Assembly (NCBI GenBank): GCA_016872595.1
Contig: VGZJ01000014.1
Span: 1-43,572 of the forward strand
Direction: 5' to 3'
Source: Planctomycetota bacterium
GTDB taxonomy: Bacteria; Planctomycetota; Planctomycetia; Gemmatales; Gemmataceae
Length of the DNA stretch: 43,572 bases
The position numbers and the translations under genes are program-made. Shown piece by piece: positions 18,955 through 27,900 of this stretch; position 1 is the first letter of the stretch; every line of letters starts with the position of its first letter. The notes under the pieces were generated by a model. That model did no database searches. It was not told the DNA's origin and saw only the letters and a list, made by a program, of their open reading frames with translations.

Positions 18955-19949
18955 GCGGTCCCCCCCGACGGCAGCGCGCCGGTCTCTGTCGCGTGTGCGG
19001 TCTGTGCGGCCACGGCCGCCCCCTTCTTGCGGCGCTCGCGGCGGAGCGCGAGGAGCACCCCGGTGACGACGAGCGCGAGCGTGATCAACCCGCCGATGCG
19101 GACCACGGTGAGCACGTTCAGGGCGTACCCTTGGTTCAGGTGGTCGTAGCGGTAACAGATCATCTTCAGTTTCGTCCAGAGCGACCCGCCCTTGCCGTCC
19201 GCGGCCTCCACCAGCGACATGTGCAGCGTGGTGGCGGGGCGCGTCACCTTGCCGTTGGCCCCGGTCGTGCCCGGCTCGTCCTTCTCGAACTCGCCGTCGT
19301 AGGTGATGCCGTAAAAGTACCGGGTGATCTTCCCCATCGGCGACAGGATGACGATCCCGGCCGGGTGGTCGAATTCCTTGACCATCTTGTCGAACTCGAA
19401 CTTGTACCCGACGGTGTCGAGCAGGGTCGCGATGTTCTCTTTGGTGCCGGTGAGGAACCGCCAGCCGGCCTCGCCGCTCGCGCGCCCGTAGCCCGTTTGC
19501 CCGGTGGCCGGGTCGCCGTGCAGGTACGCCTTCTTTTTGGCCCGCGCCAGCGCGCCGTGTTCCTTCGAGTCCATACTGACCGCGACGATCGAGAACTGCT
19601 CGCCGGCCGAGTAGCTCAGGGGCATCTGCCGGCACACTTCCAGCACGCCGTTGAGCACCTTCGTGCATAGCATCGGGCAGCGGTAGTACACGGGCACGAG
19701 GATCGTCGGCTTGCCGTTCATGGCCGCGCCGAAGGTGATCTCCTTGTCGTCCTCGTCGCGAAAAACGAGGTTAAGCGGCACGTGGGTGCCGATGTGTTCC
19801 TCGATCATCGCCTTCGAGCGCGCGATGTTGGGAACGTCGTGCTTGGGGACGACGCCGTCGTTGCCGGCGCGGGCGGGCGCGGCCACCACGAGCGCGCCGA
19901 GGAGCGCGAGAGCGCCAACCGCCGCTTGCGACTTCGCGAGAAGGGACAT
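18951..19949 (-). CDS. SCO-family protein with C-terminal membrane anchor
   Basis: 332 residues. Signal peptide (residues 1-28, ending APARA). The thioredoxin-like domain carries YYRCPMLC with Cys91 and Cys95 (CxxxC), and FDHPAGIVIL places the distal His at 195. A transmembrane helix lies near 277-303, followed by a basic tail. This longer, CPMLC-type SCO is the variant usually found beside ACIII and caa3 genes and probably metallates CuA of the adjacent subunit II. I use the ATG at 19949, which overlaps the upstream stop (ATGA); a GTG one codon earlier is possible. Confidence 0.92.
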   Translation of the reverse strand: MSLLAKSQAAVGALALLGALVVAAPARAGNDGVVPKHDVPNIARSKAMIEEHIGTHVPLNLVFRDEDDKEITFGAAMNGKPTILVPVYYRCPMLCTKVLNGVLEVCRQMPLSYSAGEQFSIVAVSMDSKEHGALARAKKKAYLHGDPATGQTGYGRASGEAGWRFLTGTKENIATLLDTVGYKFEFDKMVKEFDHPAGIVILSPMGKITRYFYGITYDGEFEKDEPGTTGANGKVTRPATTLHMSLVEAADGKGGSLWTKLKMICYRYDHLNQGYALNVLTVVRIGGLITLALVVTGVLLALRRERRKKGAAVAAQTAHATETGALPSGGTA

Positions 19950-20602
19950 CACTTCTTGTCCCCCTTCGGCGGCGCGGGAAACGCGGGCAGGGGCACGGTG
20001 GAGCCTTCGGCCCCTTGCCCGGCGTTCGCGCCGGTGGGCGCGAACTGCGAGCGCCCCGGCAGCGTGCCGTTGCCCTGAACCTTGAACAGCTCCTTCAACT
20101 TATCGTTGCTCATCGCGCCGATCTTGTCGTAGGCGTACTCGCCGGCCTTGTCCGAGTACAGCGCCGGGAACTTGTCCTTCGAGAGCCGCAGGTCTTCGGG
20201 GTGCAGTTCGGGCGAGTTCCCCTCGGCCACGGACAGTTCCGGGCGCGTGATGGCGCGGGACTCGCCGTCGCGCAACTTCAGCGGCTCGAGGCGCGGCTGG
20301 CCGGTGCCGTTGTTCGGGCCGCGGTCGATGCGCTTGAGGCGGTCGTTGAGCGGTTCTTTGGCGCGCTCGGCCGCGGCCGGGTGCGCCTTCCCGTCCGCCT
20401 TCGGGTACGCGATGAAGCTGAACAGGATCGTCACCGTGCCGAACGCCAGCACGAAGAACAGGATCACCAGCAGCGGCACGCTGAGGACCGTGCGCGCGTC
20501 GTAGGTGTCGGCCTCGTAGCCGCGCTTGATGACCTCGTCGGCGGGCGGGCCGCTGGGCATGTGGTCGTCGTGCCCGCCGTGGGTCGGGTTAGTGCTGCTC
20601 AT
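19949..20602 (-). CDS. Single-helix membrane protein of the ACIII/oxidase cluster, function unknown
   Basis: 217 residues. A His-rich polar N-terminus is followed by one strong transmembrane helix, about residues 39-68 (LSVPLLVILFFVLAFGTVTI), and a hydrophilic, probably extracytoplasmic domain of about 150 residues ending in a Pro-rich tail. No haem or metal motif is seen. Genes of this shape often sit between actF and the SCO/oxidase genes, which suggests an assembly or linker subunit; this is inference from position. It overlaps actF by 14 nt and the SCO gene by 1 nt (ATGA). Confidence 0.8.
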   Translation of the reverse strand: MSSTNPTHGGHDDHMPSGPPADEVIKRGYEADTYDARTVLSVPLLVILFFVLAFGTVTILFSFIAYPKADGKAHPAAAERAKEPLNDRLKRIDRGPNNGTGQPRLEPLKLRDGESRAITRPELSVAEGNSPELHPEDLRLSKDKFPALYSDKAGEYAYDKIGAMSNDKLKELFKVQGNGTLPGRSQFAPTGANAGQGAEGSTVPLPAFPAPPKGDKK

Positions 20603-22049
20603 GGTGGTGCCCCTCCGGCAGCAGGAACGCTTGGTTGTCGGCGAACAGCGGGCGCTTCTTCAACTGGTAGATGAAGAACAGGCCCCAGACGCCGCCGATC
20701 CCGAACACCGCCCCGGCGTCGATGAGCCACGCCGGGAACTTGCTCGGGGTCGCGCTCGGCGCGATCCACCAGATCACATCAACCGCGCAGATCGCGCACA
20801 GGTACACGGCCACGCACCGCAGCCGGACCGGGTGCAGCTTGATGTTGCGGAACAGCAGCAGCAGGAACGGCAGCGCGAAGTGCAGCGCGATCAGCGCCGC
20901 CGACACGTACCACCACCCCGAGGCGTGCCCGTGGTCGTTCGACCGCTTCAGGTAGAACGGGATCTCTTCCGGCAGGTTCCCGATCCACACCAGCATGAAC
21001 TGGCTGAACGAGGTGTACGACCAGAACAGCGTGAACGCCAGCAGCAGCGTGCCCATGTCGAGCTGGAACTTCGGCCGCATGTGCCCCTTGAACGGCGGGC
21101 GGCTGGCCCACAGCAGGAACAGAGCCAAGCAGAACGCGAAGCACGTCAGGAACTGGTTGACCGCGAAGATCACGGGGAACATCGTGGACGACCAGCCCGG
21201 CTCCAGCGACATCACCCACTGCGACGCCGCGGCCGTGATGGTGATGGCGAAGACGATCAGGCCGGGGCCGCTGATGTTCTGGAGTTTCTCCAGCCCGCGG
21301 TCGATCACGGCCGGGTCGGTAGCGGCGCTCGTCTCGCGGCCCCACTTGTTCAGGAAGTGGATCATCGCGAACCAGATGGCGAACAGCACGAGGCCCACGA
21401 CGACGAACCCGGTGCCGTCCTTAGACGTGAACCCGTACCGGGCCTTGTCGATGTCGTTGGCCTCGGCTTGGTGCGCCTCCTTGATGGCCTTCACGTAGTT
21501 CTCTTGGTACTCGTGGGCGCGGCTCGCCATGCCCTTACCGGCGGCAGTGGCTTGGTCCCGCTTGTCGCCCGGCGAGGTCATGGTCGGTTCGGGCTTCTCC
21601 GGCTTCTCGTGGTGGTCGTGGGACCACCAGTACGGCGAGGTCTCGTGCGTGACCACGGCGACGGCCAGCGGCACCCAGAGGAGCAGCATCAGCGGCAGCG
21701 TCCGGGTTGCGGCCTCGAACGGCCGCGTGAGCAGCAGGCCCCACGACGACTTCGCCAAGTAGCGGATCATCAGGAGCGCCATGCCGCCGAGCGGCAGGCT
21801 GAACCAGTAGATGTAGCCGGACAGGTAGCCGAGCATGAACCGCGACTTGGCGGCGTGCTTGGCCTCGTCGCCCTCGGCCGCGGCGAGGTTCGAGAACCCG
21901 GCGACGGCGAACAGCGCCCAGCCGGCAATCGCCGCGATGACGGCGAAGCGGGTGTACGCGGCCCAATTGGGCTGGTCGGTGATCGCCGGCGGCGCGCCCG
22001 CGGGCGGCGCGGGCGGCGTGGTCGCGGCGGGAGTTACAGGGGTGCTCAC
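20589..22049 (-). CDS. actF: Alternative complex III subunit ActF (quinol:cytochrome c oxidoreductase, NrfD-like membrane subunit)
   Basis: 486 residues, about ten transmembrane helices, related to ActC and the NrfD/PsrC quinone-binding fold. Characteristic stretches are FMLGYLSGYIYWFSLPLGGM and QWVMSLEPGWSSTMFPVIFA, and FSQFMLVWIGNLPEEIPFYL is a hallmark of the ActF family. A long charged loop (about residues 150-200, Lys/Glu/Asp-rich) lies between helices three and four. It starts with GTG at 22049 inside the actE stop (GTGA overlap). It forms the membrane part of ACIII with ActC and may contribute to proton translocation. Confidence 0.93.
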   Translation of the reverse strand: MSTPVTPAATTPPAPPAGAPPAITDQPNWAAYTRFAVIAAIAGWALFAVAGFSNLAAAEGDEAKHAAKSRFMLGYLSGYIYWFSLPLGGMALLMIRYLAKSSWGLLLTRPFEAATRTLPLMLLLWVPLAVAVVTHETSPYWWSHDHHEKPEKPEPTMTSPGDKRDQATAAGKGMASRAHEYQENYVKAIKEAHQAEANDIDKARYGFTSKDGTGFVVVGLVLFAIWFAMIHFLNKWGRETSAATDPAVIDRGLEKLQNISGPGLIVFAITITAAASQWVMSLEPGWSSTMFPVIFAVNQFLTCFAFCLALFLLWASRPPFKGHMRPKFQLDMGTLLLAFTLFWSYTSFSQFMLVWIGNLPEEIPFYLKRSNDHGHASGWWYVSAALIALHFALPFLLLLFRNIKLHPVRLRCVAVYLCAICAVDVIWWIAPSATPSKFPAWLIDAGAVFGIGGVWGLFFIYQLKKRPLFADNQAFLLPEGHHHEQH

Positions 22050-22834
22050 TTCTTACCTCCCGGCGCGCGCTGGGTGAACTGGAGCCGCCGGATGTGTGCG
22101 ATGATCCGCCAGCGGTCGTCGGGCGGGATCTGGGCCGAATAGCTCGGCATGCCGCCGTAGCCCTTCGTGATGACCTCGAAGTAGTACCCGACCGGGGCTT
22201 GGTCCATCGGGATCGTTTGGCCCCAGAGCGAGTACCCGCGGGAGATGCCCAGCCCCTGCGGGTTCCGCACGTCGGCCTCCTTCGGCCCGTCCTTGTGCTC
22301 GACCTTCTGCGTGTGGAACGAGGTCGGGATCAGGTACCCGCGCTCCCAAATCTTGCCCTGCCCGTTGCCCTGCGGCCCGTGGCACACGGCGCAGTACACG
22401 GTGTACCGGTCCTCGCCGCGCTTCAGGTCCGCTTGCGTGATCGGGAACGGGAACTCTTCGACGTACACTTTCGGCTCGCCGGCCTTGCGCTGGTCGTACC
22501 GCGGCGCTCCCACGGCCCGCTTGACCTTCTCGCCGTCGAGGGCCGCCATCTGGTCCGGCTTGGCCGGCACCGCGTAGCGGTAGGCCGCGTCCCACTCGTC
22601 CGGCGTCAGCCCGGTGGCGATGGGATCGCTTTCGAGGTACTGCGCGCGGTGGATCGTGCCGCGCTCGATGGGGCGGCTGGCCCGCTTGTCCTCGAAGAAC
22701 TCGGTCTCTTCGAGCGGCCGGTAGTACGGCTGGTCGGCCATCTTCTGGCGGCACCCACCGAGGGCGGGCAGGGCCGCGAGCAGGGCCAGCGCGAGGAGCC
22801 GCAGTCGGTGGGGTGTTGCGTGGTGCTGTGCCAT
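22046..22834 (-). CDS. actE: Alternative complex III subunit ActE, monohaem cytochrome c lipoprotein
   Basis: 262 residues. Lipoprotein signal ending PALGGC (Cys28). One cytochrome c domain in the second half with CAVCH at 148-152 and a likely Met ligand in GYGGMPSYSAQIP. In ACIII the monohaem ActE receives electrons from the ActA pentahaem subunit and hands them to the oxidase. The start ATG at 22834 shares a base with the actD stop (TAATG), and its own stop overlaps the GTG of actF. The longer open frame upstream overlaps actD and is not real. Confidence 0.94.
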   Translation of the reverse strand: MAQHHATPHRLRLLALALLAALPALGGCRQKMADQPYYRPLEETEFFEDKRASRPIERGTIHRAQYLESDPIATGLTPDEWDAAYRYAVPAKPDQMAALDGEKVKRAVGAPRYDQRKAGEPKVYVEEFPFPITQADLKRGEDRYTVYCAVCHGPQGNGQGKIWERGYLIPTSFHTQKVEHKDGPKEADVRNPQGLGISRGYSLWGQTIPMDQAPVGYYFEVITKGYGGMPSYSAQIPPDDRWRIIAHIRRLQFTQRAPGGKK

Positions 22835-23448
22835 TAGTCCATCACCTCCTCGACCGACAGCGGGTGCAGGTCGTTGAGGAAGGCTCTCGTAGCGGCTAGG
22901 TCGAACTTCGGGTCGGTGGCCTCGATGCACACGAAGAAGCGGTCCCGCGTGGCGCGGTCGAACGCCTTCGAGTTGAACAGCGGGTGGTTGTACCGGGGCA
23001 GCCCGCACAGCGCCATCAGGCCGAAGAACCCGCTGAGCGCGGTCGTCAGCACCATCATCTCGAAGGTGATGGGGACGAACGAGGGCCACGAGAAGTACGG
23101 CCGGCCGCCGATGTTGAGCGTGTACCCGAAGGTGTTCGCCCAGTACTGCATCAGGAACCCCGCGCACGCCCCGGTGATGCCACCGATGAACATGATGGGG
23201 CCCATCTCGGACTTCGGGAACCTCAGCGCGTCCGCGGCCTCGCCGACCGGGTACGGGCTGTACCCGTCCAAGTGGGTGTAGCCGGCGGCCACGGCCTTCT
23301 CGATGGCGTGGGCCATCGCGTCGCCGGTGCCGAACTCGGCCAACAGGCCGAACGTGACCGGGACGGTCGGATCGTGGGCCGCGTGCCCGTGGCCGTGGTC
23401 CGGGGCGTGGCCCGGCGCGTGCGTGGGGTCGGGGGTGACGGTACTCAC
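22834..23448 (-). CDS. actD: Alternative complex III subunit ActD (DUF3341)
   Basis: 204 residues. After a His/Pro-rich N-terminus comes the small alpha/beta domain typical of DUF3341 (VTFGLLAEFGTGDAM, THLDGYSPYPV). Two transmembrane helices follow (about 83-105 and 122-147), then a C-terminal block FFVCIEATDPKFD. ActD carries no cofactor and holds the membrane subunits together. The GTG start at 23448 lies inside the actC stop (GTGA), and the stop overlaps actE by one base, so C-D-E-F are translationally coupled. Confidence 0.93.
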   Translation of the reverse strand: MSTVTPDPTHAPGHAPDHGHGHAAHDPTVPVTFGLLAEFGTGDAMAHAIEKAVAAGYTHLDGYSPYPVGEAADALRFPKSEMGPIMFIGGITGACAGFLMQYWANTFGYTLNIGGRPYFSWPSFVPITFEMMVLTTALSGFFGLMALCGLPRYNHPLFNSKAFDRATRDRFFVCIEATDPKFDLAATRAFLNDLHPLSVEEVMD

Positions 23449-24881
23449 GGCGCGTTCTCCATGATCGAGTGGCCGCCGCCGCCGCCCTGCTTCTTGGGCA
23501 ACAGCTCACGCACCTCGGTAATCGAGATCATCGGCAGGTAGCGCAGGAACAGGAAGAACAGGAACAGGAACAGGCCCAGCGAGCCGACCATCGTGGCGTA
23601 GTCCCAGAACGTCGGGGCGTAGTGGCCCCACGCGCCCGGGATGTACTCGCGGGCCAGCGTGATGACGATGACGTACCGCTCGAACCACATGCCGATCAGC
23701 ACCGAGATGCAGATCAGCGACATCCAGAACGGGCTGACGCGCATCTTCTTCGACCACAGGAACGTGAGCGGGAAGACGCAGTTAAACCCGATGAGGCACC
23801 AGTACGACCACCCGTAGGGTCCGAACATGCGCTCGATGGTCGTGCCCCACTCGTAGAGGGTGTGGCCGTACCACGCCATCCACGCCTCGCTGAAGTACCC
23901 GTAGGTGACGAGGAACCCGGTCGCCAGCATCACCTTCCCCATGATGTCGAGGTGGTGATCGGTGAAGAAGTCTTCGAGCTTGTACCACTTGCGCACGGGG
24001 ATGGCGATCAGCACCACCATCGCGAACCCGGAGTAAATGGCCCCGGCCACGAAGAACGGCGGGAAGATCGTCGCGTGCCACAGCGGGACGATGCTGACGG
24101 CGAAGTCGAACGACACGACCGTGTGTACGGAGAGCACCAGCGGCGTGCTGATGCCGCCGAGAATCAGGTACACCTTCTCGTAGCGCCGCCAGTGGATCGC
24201 GGAGCCGCGCCAGCCGAGGGAGAGCAGGCCGTAGGCGATCTGCTGCCACTTCTTGCGGGCTTGGTCGCGGAGCGCCGCGAGGTCGGGCACGAGGCCCAAG
24301 TACCAGAACACCAGCGACACGGTGAAGTACGTTGTGACCGCGAACACGTCCCACGTGAGCGGGGAGCGGAACTGAGGGTACACGCCGGCGACGTTCGGGA
24401 ACGGGTACAGCCAGTAGAAGAACCACGGCCGGCCCATGTGCAGAAGCGGGAACAGGCCCGCGCACATGACCGCGAAGATCGTCATCGCCTCGGAGAACCG
24501 GTTGATACTCGTGCGCCACCTCTGGTGCATGAGCAGCAGGATGGCGGAGATCAGCGTGCCGGCGTGGCCGATGCCGATCCACCACACAAAGTTGACGATG
24601 GCGAAGCCCCACGCCACCGGGACGTTGATGCCCCAGATGCCGACGCCGAGGTAGAAGAGCCAGCACACGGCAAGCGCGAGCACTTGCAGCATGAAGAAAC
24701 CGGCTAGGAAGCCGATCCACCAGCCGCGCGGGTGCTCGCCCTTGAGGACCACTTCGCCGATCGCGTCGCCGACCGAGACGAGGTCGTGCGGCTTCCCGTC
24801 GTACACGCTCTTCACGAGCGGGTGCATTTCGGGTTCGAGCGGCAGGTCCGAGCGTGCGGGAGGATGTTCCGCGGTCGCCAC
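23445..24881 (-). CDS. actC: Alternative complex III subunit ActC (NrfD/PsrC-like quinol-binding membrane subunit)
   Basis: 478 residues, about ten transmembrane helices. Conserved stretches are WWIGIGHAGTLISAILLL, HMGRPWFFYWLYPFPN, SVHTVVSFDFAVSIVPLWH and GMWFERYVIVI, all typical of ActC, which binds menaquinol near the outer membrane face next to ActB. I set the start at GTG 24881 because AGAGGA lies 6 nt upstream. The frame continues to a GTG at 24914, but that codon is part of palindrome F. Confidence 0.95.
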   Translation of the reverse strand: MATAEHPPARSDLPLEPEMHPLVKSVYDGKPHDLVSVGDAIGEVVLKGEHPRGWWIGFLAGFFMLQVLALAVCWLFYLGVGIWGINVPVAWGFAIVNFVWWIGIGHAGTLISAILLLMHQRWRTSINRFSEAMTIFAVMCAGLFPLLHMGRPWFFYWLYPFPNVAGVYPQFRSPLTWDVFAVTTYFTVSLVFWYLGLVPDLAALRDQARKKWQQIAYGLLSLGWRGSAIHWRRYEKVYLILGGISTPLVLSVHTVVSFDFAVSIVPLWHATIFPPFFVAGAIYSGFAMVVLIAIPVRKWYKLEDFFTDHHLDIMGKVMLATGFLVTYGYFSEAWMAWYGHTLYEWGTTIERMFGPYGWSYWCLIGFNCVFPLTFLWSKKMRVSPFWMSLICISVLIGMWFERYVIVITLAREYIPGAWGHYAPTFWDYATMVGSLGLFLFLFFLFLRYLPMISITEVRELLPKKQGGGGGHSIMENAP

Positions 24882-24900
24882 GTCGAGTCCTCTTTGTTCT

Positions 24901-24967
24901 GTAGCCGGCCTCACTGAGGCCGGGGCTACGCGAATCGTGTCGCACCGGCCCCACGGGGGCCGGCTAC
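24901..24967. repeat. GTAG double-hairpin palindrome F (actB / actC gap)
   Basis: Left unit: GTAG (24901-24904) plus hairpin CCGGCCTC-ACT-GAGGCCGG. Right unit: hairpin CCGGCCCC-ACG-GGGGCCGG plus CTAC (24964-24967). The two stems differ from each other in sequence but keep the same architecture. It lies between the actB stop (5 nt away) and the actC start (19 nt away). Confidence 0.8.
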
Positions 24968-24972
24968 AGAGA

Positions 24973-27900
24973 TCACGGCATCTTCGGGTTCGGGTTCCGC
25001 ACCACGGCCGTGTACGTCAGCCGCGGGCGCGTGTTCAGTTCGGCGAGCAGCCCGTAGTTGCTGGGCTCGTTCTTCCAGCGCGAGACGGCCGCGGTCGGGT
25101 CGTTGAGGTCGCCAAACACGACGGCCCCGGACGGGCACGCCGCTTGGCACGCGGTGAGGATCTCGCCGTCCTTGATGAGCACCTCGCCCTTCGCCGGGTC
25201 CGGCTCCTTGCGGTAGCCGGGGGGCGGCACGTTCTTCATCGCGGCGCGCTCGGCGTCCGTGAGCCCGGTCCAGCGGGCCAGTTCGCGCTCGGCCACGATC
25301 TCCGCGCCGCGGATGCGCTGCACGCAGAACGTACACTTCTCCATCACCCCGCGGCTGCGGACGGACACGTCCGGGTTGCGGCCCAGTTTGATGGTGTCCG
25401 TGCCCCAGTCTTGGAACGTGAGGAAGTTGAACCGGCGGACCTTGTACGGGCAGTTGTTGGAGCAGTACCGCGTGCCGACGCAGCGGTTGTACGTCATGTC
25501 GTTGAGGCCGTCGGTGCTGTGGACGGTGGCCCCGACCGGGCAGACGATCTCGCACGGGGCGTTCTCGCACTGCACGCACATGCGCGGCTGGAAGTACGCC
25601 TGAACCGCGTTCGAGTCGGCCTCGTTGCCGGCGTAGTAGCGGTCGATGTTGATCCAGTACATCTCGCGCCCGCGGGTCACTTCCTTCTTGCCCACGACCG
25701 GTACGTTGTTCTCGCTCTGGCAGGCGATAACGCACGCGCTGCACCCGGTGCAGGCGCTGAGGTCGAGGGCCATGCCCCAGCGGCGCTGTTGGAACTCGCG
25801 CATGCCGGGCGCGAGGCCCTCGGCCGGGGCGTACATGTTCAGCGGGTGCAGGCGCTGGTCGTGCGCGTGGTGGTCCTTGTACCCCTTCGGGTGGGGCATG
25901 TTGTCGTTGATGCCCTCGGTCTCGCCGGTCGCCATCGGCGGAATCTTGGCGAACTTCGGGTTCTTCTTGTACTCGGTCACGGACCCGCGGCGCACCGGCT
26001 TGCGGTCGAGCATCTTGCCCGAAATCGGGTCCTTCTCGGCCATCGCCCAGTGGCCCTGCGTGCAGGCGAGGAAGTACGTCTTGCCGGTCTTCGTGACCTT
26101 CGCCGGCGCGCTCCACGGCGCGGCCGACGTGCGCAGCGGGTAGGCGTTGAACCCGCGGTACGGTTGGCCCTCGGCGTTCGGCTCGTCGGGGGTGTGCGCG
26201 GCGTAGGTGCCGGCGCGGGTGCGGCCGTGGCCGAGGTGGACCGTGATCGCGCCGTCGGCGTGGCCGGGCAGCACCCACGCGGGGGCCTTCACCTTCTTGC
26301 CGTTCACCTCGATCTCGAGCACGCTCACTTCGGCGCGGCCGTGCTCGCCGGCGGTCCAGCGAAAGTCGATCTTCGGCAGTTGCAGTTTGGTCGCGGTGTT
26401 CGGGCTGAGGTACGCGGCGTTGTCCCACGAAATCTTCGTGAGCGGCTTCGGCAGTTCTTGGAGCCAGCCGTTGTTGGCGAACCGGCCGTCGAAGAGCGCC
26501 GGGCACGCGCGGAAGTTGATCTCGAGGTCGCTCGCGCCGGGCGCGGGGGGCGAGGCGGCGGCCCCGGTCGCCCACGTCGTGGCGAGGGCCGCCGCAACTG
26601 GGGCCGACGCGCTCCCGGCCACGACGCCGGCGCGCACCGCAGTTTGCCAGAACCGCTCGAAATCGCCGTGCTTCTTCTCTTCGGTCAGTGCAGGGTTCTT
26701 CTTGTGGAACCAGCCCTTCCACGTCTCGCGGACGATCTCCAACGGGTCGCGCGGCGAGCCGGGCACGCCCGGTTCCGCCCCCTTCATCAGTGTCGCCAGC
26801 AGTTCGATGGCCGACTTGCCGCCGTGCAGCGGCGCGATCAGCGGTTGCTGGATCGTCGCGGTGCCGTCATAGCCGCGAACGTCGCCCCACGTTTCGAGGT
26901 AGTGGGCCTCGTTAACGTGCCAGTCGCACAGCACGCCGGTTTCGTCGACGTGCGAGCCGAGGTGCAGCGAGAACTTGGCGGGGTCTTTGCCGAAGGCCGT
27001 CAGCGCGGCGGCGAAGTCGATGTCGGCCGGGGCGGTGTGCGCCGGGTTCGCCCCGCCGAGGATGAGCAGCGCGTCGGCGGTCCTCGCGGCCAGTTCGGCG
27101 GTCAGTGCCTTCAGGTCCATCATCTTGCCGGCCACGGTCGCCTCGACCGGCTCGACGAGCTTGACCGTCTTGCCGAGCGCGCCGAGCTTCTCGTTGATGG
27201 CGAACGAGAGGGCGTGCAGCGAGGGCGCGAGGTGGTCGCCGACGACGACGATGACCTTGCCGTTGCGGGCCGGGTCTTTGAGATCGGCGGCGAGCGGGGC
27301 GACCCAGTCCTGCGCGGCCTTCGAGAGCGCGCCGCCGGGCGGCACGCCGGTCACGCCCACCGCGGTGGCGAGCGCGCGGGCGAAGGTCTCGATCTCGCCG
27401 CTGGTGATCGCGAGCCGGTGCTCGGCCACGGCCCCGGTGTTGGTCGGCATCGTCTCGACCGCGTACAGCCGGTTCAGCAGCGCGTCGGCGTGGTCGGACT
27501 TGATGCCCTCCTTGAACGGCTTCTCCGGCGTGGCGGCCTCGCGGCCGGCGGCGATCTCGGCCGCGTCCTTGCCCCCGGCGCGGAGCTTGCGGCGGTCGGC
27601 GAAGTCGCGGCTGTAGCGGACGTGCCCCGGCCCGGTGCCGAGGAAGTCGGCGTCGAGCGAGACGACGACATCGGCCCGGTTGAAGTCGTACACGACGTTC
27701 AGCGGCTTGCCGAAGGCCTTGAGGATGCCCTCGCGGGCGTTGGCGCTGCTGACGGCGTCGAACTGCACCCAGCGGGCGTTCGGCACCGCGGCGAGCAGCG
27801 CGGTGAGTTGCTGAGCGAGCGTCGGCGACGTGACCGCTTCGGTCAAGACGCGGAGCTTGACGTTCTTCGGCTGGCCGCTGTCATCGACGAGCGCCTTCCG

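Noticed and set aside
24882-24914. Longer actC start at GTG 24914
   Set aside because: Lies inside palindrome F; the GTG at 24881 has a strong AGAGGA at the right distance.
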